A stretch of 18,310 bases of DNA from CALGSZ01 sp042408955. GTDB lineage: Bacteria > Chloroflexota > Chloroflexia > Thermomicrobiales > UBA6265. Both the position numbers and the translations under genes were made by a program. The stretch is taken from contig JBHOQQ010000166.1 in assembly GCA_042408955.1 (NCBI GenBank), forward strand, positions 1-18,310, read 5' to 3'. Below, in pieces: positions 6,352 to 13,084 of this stretch (within the stretch, counting starts at the first letter, position 1; every line of letters starts with the position of its first letter). Under the pieces are notes generated by a model. It did not search any database, had not been told where the DNA came from, and was given only the letters and a program-made list of their open reading frames with translations.

Positions 6352-7542
6352 TTACCGCTCGCTGACGATGAGCTTGGCGGCCATCCCCTCACCCTTGGGA
6401 TTGCCGTGCAAGATGCAATACGCCGTGAATTCGCCCGCGGCCGTGAAGGTGCACTCCCACTCCATCGGCAAGCCGATCTGTGGAATCCCTAGGTACCCTG
6501 AGTTGATGTACCCGGTGCCATCAAAGCTGTTGCCGCCTTGGGCGAAGAACGTCAGCGGATTGATGACAAACTTGGGCCGTCCATCAGCGAAAGCTTCGAC
6601 CAACGTATCCTCGGGTTGCGTGCCACCCTTGCCGAGGATCGTCACGGTGTGCGGCTCACCCGGCGAGCGGTTGACCCATTTCACCGTATCGCCAACCTTA
6701 ATCTCGAGTGGGTTGGGTAGGATCGCTTGGACGCGGACGACGGTCTCGCCACCTGCGCCGACGGTCGCTTCCCACAACGTCGTACCATCCGGTCGCTGCG
6801 TGGCCGTGGCCTGGGAGTACTGCTGTTTCTCAGCGCGCCCCTGCTCGTACAGCTTGGCCATTTCCTCGGATGCAGCCTGGTCATACGACGCCTGATCCAT
6901 CGGCAACGCAGCACCGGCCTCTACGACGTTGACTTTCCCGTGCATCACGCTGGCGTGCGGAATGCAAGCGTAGTCATACGTTCCAGGTTGCGTAAAGCGC
7001 ACGATGAACAACTGGCCCGGGTCGCGGGCAACATCCACTCCGGAGTTGAGGAGGCTGGTTCCGTCCCAATCGCCACTGTTGGACGGAGTGAACAGGAGCG
7101 GGTTGAAAATTAGCTTCGGGGGACCGGCGACGGGTGTTCCGGCTTCAGGATCAGGGATGACCGCGGGAGGAACGTCGCCGCCAGCGGGGAAGGTCACCGT
7201 GTGAAACCCTGGCATGGTCATGTCGAACCAAATGGAATCACCAGCGTTGATCGTGATCTCGCTGGGGAAGAAGGTGTGGAGCTCGATCTGCTCCGCCATC
7301 ATCATGTCGCCAACTTTGACCCGCCACAGCGTTGATCCATCGGGTTGTTTGCCAACTTGAGGCGTGGCGACGGGTGGTGGGGTGCCTTCCTGAGCAAAGG
7401 CCCCCCGGCGGCCGAAAGCGGCCAATCCGGCGAATCCGGCGCCAAGTCCTCCTAAGAGCCGGACCGCCTCGCGCCGGCTCATGCGTCCTGACCGTGCTTG
7501 TTGAAGGACATCTGAGATGATCGTGTACTGCCGAACGTTCAT
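6352..7542 (-). CDS. Exported double-cupredoxin (plastocyanin/azurin-like) protein
   Basis: A 396-residue protein with two blue-copper domains. The ATG at 7542 has GGAGG 10 bases upstream. Residues 1-50 carry a Tat leader: SRREAVRLLGG at 22-32, a hydrophobic core, and a cleavage-like AFA site. Domain 1 (about 65-205) has putative type-1 copper ligands His114 (GFHTV), Cys193, His196 and Met200 (CIPHASVM). Domain 2 (about 248-396) has His298 (EPHTV), Cys376, His379 and Met387 (CILHGNPKGEGM). Each domain begins with a PDG-T-LW phrase and has a long insertion with NPL...DGT..NSG (146-168 and 327-348), so the protein arose by internal duplication. A charged, Glu/Gln-rich linker (210-245) joins them. 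It probably moves electrons or holds copper outside the cytoplasm. It starts 158 bases after the multicopper oxidase gene on the same strand, which suggests a functional pair. The partner is inferred. Confidence 0.88.
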   Translation of the reverse strand: MNVRQYTIISDVLQQARSGRMSRREAVRLLGGLGAGFAGLAAFGRRGAFAQEGTPPPVATPQVGKQPDGSTLWRVKVGDMMMAEQIELHTFFPSEITINAGDSIWFDMTMPGFHTVTFPAGGDVPPAVIPDPEAGTPVAGPPKLIFNPLLFTPSNSGDWDGTSLLNSGVDVARDPGQLFIVRFTQPGTYDYACIPHASVMHGKVNVVEAGAALPMDQASYDQAASEEMAKLYEQGRAEKQQYSQATATQRPDGTTLWEATVGAGGETVVRVQAILPNPLEIKVGDTVKWVNRSPGEPHTVTILGKGGTQPEDTLVEAFADGRPKFVINPLTFFAQGGNSFDGTGYINSGYLGIPQIGLPMEWECTFTAAGEFTAYCILHGNPKGEGMAAKLIVSER

Positions 7543-7550
7543 TGCCTGTT

Positions 7551-7557
7551 TTCCTCC
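7551..7557 (-). promoter_or_regulatory. Ribosome binding site that sets the double-cupredoxin start
   Basis: GGAGGAA on the minus strand, ending 8 bases before the ATG at 7542. It lies inside the longer open frame that begins at 7578 and so argues against that upstream start. Confidence 0.75.
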
Positions 7558-7700
7558 ATTGGGCGGCGCCCACAACAAACCCAGGAACCCTGTTATGAGC
7601 CACTGTGCCTGTCCCGATCAGGCTTCCGGCCACCTCCCTTCCGAGGGAACGAACCAGAACGCTCAACGCGGACGGTGTGCCAGGAGACACCCTCCGGTCG

Positions 7701-9191
7701 CTAAGCCGTGACGATGATGGTGCCGAACATTCCCTGGCGGGCGTGGTGCTTGCAGATGAATTTGTAGACACCGGGGACGGTGAAGGTGTAAGCAAACGAC
7801 TCGCCCGGCGCGACTTGTTGGGATTCGAAGCTACGATCAAACGAGGCGACACTATGCCAATCTGCACCGCGGTTGATCCAGATGACCGTTGTGCCGGCCT
7901 TGATCGTGATGGTGGTGGGATCGAAGCGATCATCAAGCATGGAGATCCAGACGGTCTCGCCAGCGGGCGTCTGGCCACTAGGGGATTCGGAGGGGGTCGA
8001 TGAGGGGGAGGGATTGGGCGCTGGAGTGGCCGATCTGTCTTCGGCGAGCGGCGAGGCGGCGACAGGGGAACCGGTCGGTGACGCTTGGTGATCCTCGTGC
8101 ATCCCATGACCGGAGCTACTGCCGTGCGTTGTCTGACCGCCGTGGTCGGGTACTTCTGGCGAGGGCGTCATATTCCAGAACTCTCCTAGTGGGCCAGTTG
8201 GCTTGGCGCCCTCGTACTGGAGAACGGTCATCATCCCGTTGGCAGCGTGGTTTTCAATATGGCAGTGCACCATCCAGACGCCGGGGTTATTGGCGACAAA
8301 GACGATGTCGTAGCGCTCGCCTGGTGCAATGAAGACGGTATCTTTGGTGATCTGCGCTGCCTCGGGTACCGGGTTACCGTCGGTTGCCACGATCTTGAAG
8401 GAGTGCCCGTGAATATGGAACGGGTGTGCGAGGGTGCCGGCATTGATGAGGCGAAGGAGCACCCGGTCGCCCTCTTTGACCACACTTGGGGGGATGGCCT
8501 CGTGCATCTTGCAATAGAAGAGGAAGTAATCGGCACCGAGTTCTCCGCCGCGCAGCGTCTGATCGCGCGGGCCACGCGGCTGAAGGCCCTCGGCAACGGC
8601 GGGTGTCAACTCGGCGTCCCATTCCGAAAGAACGATGGTGTCGTCCTGGTCGTAGTGCTGGGCATGACGGGGCTCGATGATGAATGAGCCGTAGAGCCCG
8701 AGCATGACCTGTGTCGCGACATCCGTGTGGGAGTGATACCACCGCGTCCCCGCTGGTGTGGCGGTGAACTCGTAGACGAACGACTGGCCGGGTTCGACAG
8801 GTGCCTGGTTAAGGCCGGCTGGGCCATCCATCGCCGGCTGAACATTGACGCCATGCCAGTGGATCGTGGTCGGCACCGGCAGATGATTGATCAGCGTGAT
8901 GCGAACATGATCGCCTTCCCGGACGCGGATCTCCGGTCCGGGCACTTGCCCGTTGTATGCCCAGGCCCGGACGGTCGTTCCCGGCTGAAGTTCCCAGTCG
9001 ATTTCGGCGGCGGTCAGCGTGAATTCGCGGAGGTGTGGCTCCGCATCGTCAGCGGCTGGTACGCGTGGCGCCCAGGCAATGACTCCGAGAACGATCGCGG
9101 TCAGCGCCACGAGGGCAGTCCAGCGCGGGGTGCGTCCACCCCGCGCAAGCGGCCGTGTCAGGAACGCACGGATGGCCGTTGGTTTAACCAA
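7701..9191 (-). CDS. Two-domain multicopper oxidase fused to a C-terminal cupredoxin
   Basis: A 496-residue protein from the TTG at 9191. After a hydrophobic export segment (about 20-46) it has the four copper motifs of multicopper oxidases: HWHG (111-114), HSH (153-155), HPFHIHGH (256-263), and HCHIENHAANGM (309-320). Only two oxidase domains fit between residues 55 and 330. The first lacks the Cys/Met of a type-1 site, so the oxidase resembles type B two-domain laccases, with blue copper in domain 2 and probable trimer formation. A His/Met- and Ser/Pro-rich linker (345-410) leads to a third, plastocyanin-like domain with His446, Cys480, His483 and Met488, a complete type-1 set. Expected chemistry is oxidation of an organic or Cu(I)/metal substrate with reduction of oxygen to water, outside the cell. 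The TTG was preferred because AGGGGAG lies 9 bases upstream; ATG 9224 and GTG 9254 in frame lack such a site. Substrate unknown. Confidence 0.9.
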   Translation of the reverse strand: MVKPTAIRAFLTRPLARGGRTPRWTALVALTAIVLGVIAWAPRVPAADDAEPHLREFTLTAAEIDWELQPGTTVRAWAYNGQVPGPEIRVREGDHVRITLINHLPVPTTIHWHGVNVQPAMDGPAGLNQAPVEPGQSFVYEFTATPAGTRWYHSHTDVATQVMLGLYGSFIIEPRHAQHYDQDDTIVLSEWDAELTPAVAEGLQPRGPRDQTLRGGELGADYFLFYCKMHEAIPPSVVKEGDRVLLRLINAGTLAHPFHIHGHSFKIVATDGNPVPEAAQITKDTVFIAPGERYDIVFVANNPGVWMVHCHIENHAANGMMTVLQYEGAKPTGPLGEFWNMTPSPEVPDHGGQTTHGSSSGHGMHEDHQASPTGSPVAASPLAEDRSATPAPNPSPSSTPSESPSGQTPAGETVWISMLDDRFDPTTITIKAGTTVIWINRGADWHSVASFDRSFESQQVAPGESFAYTFTVPGVYKFICKHHARQGMFGTIIVTA

Positions 9192-9200
9192 CTCGATTTG

Positions 9201-9207
9201 CTCCCCT
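9201..9207 (-). promoter_or_regulatory. Ribosome binding site favouring a TTG start
   Basis: AGGGGAG on the minus strand, 9 bases before the in-frame TTG at 9191. The upstream ATG (9224) and GTG (9254) have no comparable purine tract, so the oxidase probably starts at TTG. Confidence 0.5.
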
Positions 9208-9257
9208 CTTCGTCGTCGTTCCATGAGCCGTCGTGACCCATCAACCCATTCCACCGA

Positions 9258-9274
9258 TACGCAGGAGATGCGTA
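9258..9274. promoter_or_regulatory. Inverted repeat upstream of the oxidase, possible operator
   Basis: TACGCA (9258-9263), GGAGA, TGCGTA (9269-9274): perfect 6-bp arms with a 5-base spacer, about 70 bases upstream of the oxidase TTG. It may be a regulator site or a leader hairpin. Confidence 0.3.
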
Positions 9275-9301
9275 GTCAGATCACCATGCCATCGAAGCGA
9301 C

Positions 9302-9319
9302 CGTTCCTATCCGGGAACG
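9302..9319. promoter_or_regulatory. Second inverted repeat upstream of the oxidase, possible operator
   Basis: CGTTCC (9302-9307), six bases, GGAACG (9314-9319). The dyad has the size and spacing of metal-sensor operators such as MerR-type sites, but no regulator gene is in the window, so the role is a guess. Confidence 0.3.
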
Positions 9320-9554
9320 CCTTCCCATGTGCAGCCGTCTCGCGTGGCGCCGGCGGCCCCGCGCACGGCTTACAGAGTCCATCATGCGCTGCTTGGCCGT
9401 CCCGCGCATCCGTAGTTCTGTGTATTCCCGGTTGCGCGTCGGTCGCCAAGCTTGCCTACGTCATTTGCGGGATGGCGATCAATGAGCAGCTATGCGGCCA
9501 GCCTGAATGCCAGTCGGGAGCATACGTGTGCGTTTCCTCCCAAAGCATACTCCA

Positions 9555-9589
9555 CTCGGTCCGAGGAAGGTGGGCTAAGATGGTATGAT
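9555..9589 (+). promoter_or_regulatory. Possible promoter of the polysaccharide block with overlapping palindrome
   Basis: TGGTATGAT (9581-9589) fits the extended -10 form and its TATGAT matches consensus at five of six bases. It is 60 bases before the epimerase ATG. There is no TTGACA-like box, but a palindrome CTCGG-T-CCGAG (9555-9565) lies where a -35 region would be (about 9561-9566), so a bound protein could control this promoter. Confidence 0.45.
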
Positions 9590-9648
9590 CGAATCCTCAC
9601 AAGCGAGGGGGAGGCATAGCTGGCAAGCTGCCAGAGCGCGAGCAGGGC

Positions 9649-10692
9649 ATGATCAAAGGCACGCAATCGATCCTCATCACCGGTGGCGCCGGATTTATCG
9701 GTGCCAATCTTGCTGACCGGCTTCTTGCTAAAGGACACCGAGTAACCGTGTTGGACGATCTCTCGCGCCAAGGCACGGACGCCAACATCGCCTGGCTGCG
9801 CGAGCGTCATGGCGAAGCATTCGCGCTGATCGCGGACACCATTGTCAATCCAGAGGTCTGCCAGCGCGCCGTTGCCGGCGCTGAGGTGATCTACCATCTC
9901 GCGGCGCAAACGGCGGTGACGACTTCCATCCAGGATCCGCGCCGGGACTTTGAGGTCAACGCGCTGGGAACACTGAATCTCCTTGAAGCCGCGCGACTGG
10001 CTGGTCACTCGCCCGTTGTGGTCTATGCATCGACGAACAAGGTCTACGGCGCCATGGAGCGAGAGCCGGTCGTAGAGCTTCAGACCCGGTATGCGTACCG
10101 CGATTTGCCCGATGGCGTGGGTGAGGAGCAGCCGCTGGATTTCCATTCTCCCTATGGCTGCTCGAAGGGGGCGGCTGATCAATACGTGCGGGACTATTCC
10201 CGGATCTACGGCTTGCCAACCGTGGTGTTCCGGCAATCCTGCATTTATGGGCCGCGGCAGATGGGGGTGGAGGATCAGGGGTGGGTCGCCTGGTTCATTA
10301 TCGCGCTCGTGACTGGAAAACCCATCACGATCTACGGCAACGGGAAGCAGGTCCGCGATCTCCTCTACATTGATGATCTGCTCGACGCGTTCGAGCTTTG
10401 CGTCGAGCGCATCGAGGCCACGCGCGGGCAGATCTATAACATCGGTGGTGGTCCAGCCAACGCCATCTCCGTTTGGTGGGATTTCAAGCCGCTCGTCGAG
10501 CAAGCGCTTGGCCGGCCGGTTCAAGATCCCGCGTTCGCATCGTGGCGTCCCGGAGATCAGCCGGTCTTTATTGCGAACACGGCCAAAGCAGCGCGCGATT
10601 TCGGCTGGTCTCCGCGAATTCCGGTCGCTGAGGGTATTCAGCGGCTCGTGGAGTGGGTTGCGACGCATCGCGCCTTGTTCGCGCAGCGGTAG
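9649..10692 (+). CDS. NAD-dependent epimerase, CDP-paratose/tyvelose 2-epimerase-like
   Basis: A 347-residue extended short-chain dehydrogenase. GGAGFIG (12-18) binds NAD; STNKVYG (128-134) and YGCSK (Tyr169, Lys173) form the catalytic set. The segments GTDANIAWL, DLPDGVGEEQPLDFHSPYGCSKGAADQY and GPRQMGVEDQGWVAWF are typical of CDP-paratose 2-epimerases (RfbE/TyvE type), which convert CDP-paratose to CDP-tyvelose by oxidation and re-reduction at C2. Length agrees with that family. The start at ATG 9649 has only a weak AGGG just upstream. Neighbours downstream (glycosyltransferase, methyltransferase) fit nucleotide-sugar supply for a surface glycan. No CDP-glucose cytidylyltransferase, 4,6-dehydratase or paratose synthase is in the window, so the actual sugar is not proven; another NDP-sugar is possible. 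Confidence 0.8.
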   Translation: MIKGTQSILITGGAGFIGANLADRLLAKGHRVTVLDDLSRQGTDANIAWLRERHGEAFALIADTIVNPEVCQRAVAGAEVIYHLAAQTAVTTSIQDPRRDFEVNALGTLNLLEAARLAGHSPVVVYASTNKVYGAMEREPVVELQTRYAYRDLPDGVGEEQPLDFHSPYGCSKGAADQYVRDYSRIYGLPTVVFRQSCIYGPRQMGVEDQGWVAWFIIALVTGKPITIYGNGKQVRDLLYIDDLLDAFELCVERIEATRGQIYNIGGGPANAISVWWDFKPLVEQALGRPVQDPAFASWRPGDQPVFIANTAKAARDFGWSPRIPVAEGIQRLVEWVATHRALFAQR

Positions 10693-10718
10693 CGGTTGTG
10701 CAAGGAAGCTTGCCGGTC

Positions 10719-11909
10719 ATGCGCGTGCTGCTCGGTCTTACGTATTACCGCCCCCACGTCAGCGGCCTGACGATTTACGTCGAGCGCCTGGGCAGGGCGC
10801 TGGCGGCCCGAGGCCATCAGGTCACCGTGCTCACCTCGCAGTATGACCGGGCGCTGCCCAGAGATGAGCGGGTGGACGGCGTGCGCATCATCCGGGTGCC
10901 TGTCGCCTTCCGGGTCAGCAAAGGCGTTGTGATGCCAACCATCGGATATTGGGCGACGCGGCTCGCGCGCGAGCATGACGTGGTCAGCCTCCACCTGCCT
11001 CAGCTTGATGCCGCGGGGATCGCCTTGCGCGGACGGCTTTTCCGCAAGCCAACCATCTTGACCTATCACTGCGATCTGCAGTTGCCACCGAGCCGCTTCA
11101 GCCGGCTCATCGACCGGGCGGTGTATGCCTCGAACATTGCCGCTGGCCTGCTCGCCCACCGGATCGTTGCCTATACGCACGACTATGCCGAGCATTCACC
11201 GCTCCTCCGCCGGTTCCGGCATAAGCTCGTCGTGATCCCGCCACCCGTGGTTATGCGCGCGCCGGCACCTGAGGAGGTGGCCGCGTTTCGCGCTGCCTAC
11301 CAACTCGAAGGACGTCCTGTCATCGGATTTGCGGCACGGTTCGCCGCGGAAAAGGGCATCGAATATCTTGTCGAGGCCCTGCCAGCGCTCCTTGAGCGTT
11401 TCCCCACCCTGAAAGTGCTCTTTGCCGGGCCGTATGAGGGAGTGGTCGGAGAAGAAGCCTACCGAGCCCGCCTGATGCCACGCATCGCCGCGCTCGGGGA
11501 TCATTGGACATTCCTAGGCACGCTCGACCCTGAGCAGCTACCCGCTTTCTACGGTGCGCTCGATTGCCTGCTGGTGACGAGCGTCAACTCCACCGAGTCG
11601 TTCGGGTTGGTCCAGGTTGAGGCCATGCTCTGCGGCACACCGGTGGTTGCCAGCGATCTCCCTGGCGTGCGGCAGCCGGTGCGGATGACCGGGATGGGCG
11701 AGGTGGTCCCTCCGGCCGACCCTCCTGCGTTGACTGAGGGGATTACCGCCGTCTTACACAATCCGGCGCGGTACGCCCGCCCCCGTGCCGAGATCGAGCG
11801 CATATTTGATCTTGAAGTCACCGTCTCAGCGTATGAGCGCCTGTTTGCCCTAGGCCTGCGCGATTGGCAGATGGCACCGAGCAATGAAAGCACGCCAACC
11901 GATGAGTGA
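10719..11909 (+). CDS. GT4-family glycosyltransferase
   Basis: A 396-residue cytoplasmic or membrane-associated GT-B transferase. The N-terminal domain starts MRVLLGLTYYRPHVSGLTIYVE, with the Gly-rich loop that contacts the acceptor or donor phosphate, followed by LGRALAARGHQVTVLTS. The C-terminal domain (about 200-350) has GFAARFAAEKGIEYLVEAL and the donor-binding EX7E motif at Glu293-Glu301 (ESFGLVQVE), then GTPVVASDLPGVRQ. It would transfer a sugar from a nucleotide donor with retention of configuration. ATG 10719 is chosen because AAGGA lies about 12 bases upstream; the open frame extends to 10653 inside the epimerase. It starts 26 bases after the epimerase stop and overlaps the methyltransferase start by 8 bases, so these three are almost surely co-transcribed. 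Sugar and acceptor unknown. Confidence 0.9.
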   Translation: MRVLLGLTYYRPHVSGLTIYVERLGRALAARGHQVTVLTSQYDRALPRDERVDGVRIIRVPVAFRVSKGVVMPTIGYWATRLAREHDVVSLHLPQLDAAGIALRGRLFRKPTILTYHCDLQLPPSRFSRLIDRAVYASNIAAGLLAHRIVAYTHDYAEHSPLLRRFRHKLVVIPPPVVMRAPAPEEVAAFRAAYQLEGRPVIGFAARFAAEKGIEYLVEALPALLERFPTLKVLFAGPYEGVVGEEAYRARLMPRIAALGDHWTFLGTLDPEQLPAFYGALDCLLVTSVNSTESFGLVQVEAMLCGTPVVASDLPGVRQPVRMTGMGEVVPPADPPALTEGITAVLHNPARYARPRAEIERIFDLEVTVSAYERLFALGLRDWQMAPSNESTPTDE

Positions 11910-12699
11910 CCAGCTTCCGCCTGACTACTTCACCCGCCATATGCGGGAGATGGCGCCCCACCGGGCGCTGCTGCGATCGGTCGAAGCGAGGCTCATGTCC
12001 CGCGTGGCGTGGGTGCGCCCGGTGCTTGATGTTGGCTGCGGGGACGGGCATTTCGCCTCCGTGGCTTACCGGCAGCCAATTGACGTGGGGCTTGATCTCC
12101 ACGAGCGCGATATGCGCGAAGCGGCCGCACGCCGGCCCGAGGTCTATCGGACGCTTGTCCGAGCCAGCGCGACGGCCATGCCATTCCCCGATGCCACGTT
12201 CGGCACCGTGCTGAGCAATTCTTCCGTCGAGCATATCCCGGACATTGATGCGGCATTGCGGGAGATTGCCCGGGTGCTCCGGCCCGGCGGGACATTTGCC
12301 GCGACGATGCCCAGCGAGCATTACCCGGAGTTTCTCCTCGGCGCCACGCTCGCCCGGCGGTTGGGCAGCCGCCGGGCCAGCCATGCCTACGGAGCCTTCT
12401 TCAATCGTATTTCTCACCATTACCATGTCGATCCTTTGGAAGTGTGGAGACGCCGTTTTGAGCAGGCAGGTCTTGAGCTTGTCGAGCATTGCCATTACTT
12501 CTCACCGGCCGCTCACCGCGCGTTCGATTTAGCCCATTACTTGGGCGTGCCGAACCTCATAAGCAAGCGACTGACTGGCCGGTGGGTGCTCCACCCGCTG
12601 CAGGCGAAGCCGTTGGAGTGGTGGTTCCGCCGCTACTACGAGGAGCCATTGCCGGGACAAGGGGCATATCAGTTTGTGCGCTGCGTCAGACGAGGCTAG
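11902..12699 (+). CDS. Class I SAM-dependent methyltransferase
   Basis: A 265-residue Rossmann-fold methyltransferase of the UbiE/Methyltransf_11 type. Motif I is VLDVGCGDG (41-49) for SAM binding, followed by an acidic GLDLH strand end and AMPFPDATFGTVLSNSSVEHIPD, then EIARVLRPGGTF. The C-terminal half has many aromatic and His residues (RISHHYHVDPLEVW, EHCHYFSPAAHRAF) and an RYYEEPLPGQGAYQFVR end, probably for acceptor recognition. ATG 11902 overlaps the glycosyltransferase stop by 8 bases (ATGAGTGA), which suggests translational coupling; ATG 11884 is an alternative six codons upstream. Given its position, methylation of a sugar or glycan end is likely, but that is inferred. Confidence 0.85.
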   Translation: MSDQLPPDYFTRHMREMAPHRALLRSVEARLMSRVAWVRPVLDVGCGDGHFASVAYRQPIDVGLDLHERDMREAAARRPEVYRTLVRASATAMPFPDATFGTVLSNSSVEHIPDIDAALREIARVLRPGGTFAATMPSEHYPEFLLGATLARRLGSRRASHAYGAFFNRISHHYHVDPLEVWRRRFEQAGLELVEHCHYFSPAAHRAFDLAHYLGVPNLISKRLTGRWVLHPLQAKPLEWWFRRYYEEPLPGQGAYQFVRCVRRG

Positions 12700-12775
12700 C
12701 ACGATCGGGAGCTCCGGTCTGCGGCGAGGTGGAAGGCCATGCAATGAGAGGCACGGCGGTGTCGCGTGATTGTAG

Positions 12776-12961
12776 TGGGACGTGGTCTATCGCAGGCCGT
12801 CGCGGCGCCACGGCTTTCGGGCCGTTCGCATCACGAGGCTTGGCCTGCTGCCTCGCTCTCTCTGCGCGTCGTCAAACGCGCTCTGCCGGTTCAACGATTG
12901 GCTTGGAAGACTACCTGGGTTGCGCATCATCGCCGATCGCTTCATCATCGAGGCAAAACGC
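12776..12961 (+). pseudogene. Probable C-terminal remnant of a methyltransferase gene
   Basis: The frame from 12776 reads to a C-terminal pattern ITRLGLLPRSL...RFNDWLGRLPGLRIIADRFIIEAKR, which resembles the closing segment of many small SAM methyltransferases (LLPR...LxRLPGLxxLADxFIIxAxR). Upstream in the same frame are TGA (12767-12769) and TAG (12773-12775), and the SAM-binding half is absent from all frames. It does not belong to the intact methyltransferase just upstream, which has its own complete end. The frame runs on about 34 codons past the likely natural end to 13063. A short start is possible at GTG 12782, but no ribosome site is seen. Resemblance is from memory of the pattern, so confidence is low. 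Confidence 0.35.
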
Positions 12962-13045
12962 GGATCCCCGGCTACTGCCTCGGCACCACGAGACACGCCG
13001 GCAGTGCCATCGCGGCGCGAAGACCGAGCGAATAGCAGCGATGAG

Positions 13046-13062
13046 CAACCTCACCGAGGTTG
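13046..13062. repeat. Small perfect hairpin just before the giant gene
   Basis: CAACCTC (13046-13052), ACC, GAGGTTG (13056-13062), ending 22 bases before the ATG at 13085 and just before its GAGGGTGGGA ribosome site. It could act as weak attenuator or leader structure, or be chance. Confidence 0.35.
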
Positions 13063-13084
13063 AATCTGACCGGCGAGGGTGGGA

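Larger units (their letters stand above)
9192..9648. other. Divergent intergenic region between oxidase and epimerase genes
   Basis: About 455 bases separating a minus-strand and a plus-strand gene. It contains two short perfect inverted repeats near the oxidase (9258-9274 and 9302-9319) and, near the epimerase gene, a small palindrome over a possible promoter (9555-9589). Short open frames here match nothing I recognise. No RNA gene seen. Confidence 0.55.
12700..13084 (+). other. Gap in the polysaccharide block
   Basis: 385 bases between the methyltransferase and the giant membrane protein. It contains a probable methyltransferase remnant (12776-12961) and a small hairpin (13046-13062). Other open frames on both strands look like noise, and no promoter stands out. 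Confidence 0.5.

Noticed and set aside
4988..6895. A 635-codon open frame on the plus strand
   Set aside because: It runs antisense across both the propeller and the double-cupredoxin genes, has no domain pattern, and is the expected shadow of GC-rich codon use. The minus-strand genes have clear motifs and ribosome sites.
7238..8107. A 289-codon minus-strand frame overlapping the oxidase and double-cupredoxin genes
   Set aside because: It lies in a different frame of the same strand, is Pro/Arg/Ser-rich noise, and would conflict with two well-supported genes.
9584..9600. A tRNA T-arm-like string (GATCGAATCC)
   Set aside because: No acceptor, D or anticodon arms can be built around it; it overlaps the likely promoter.
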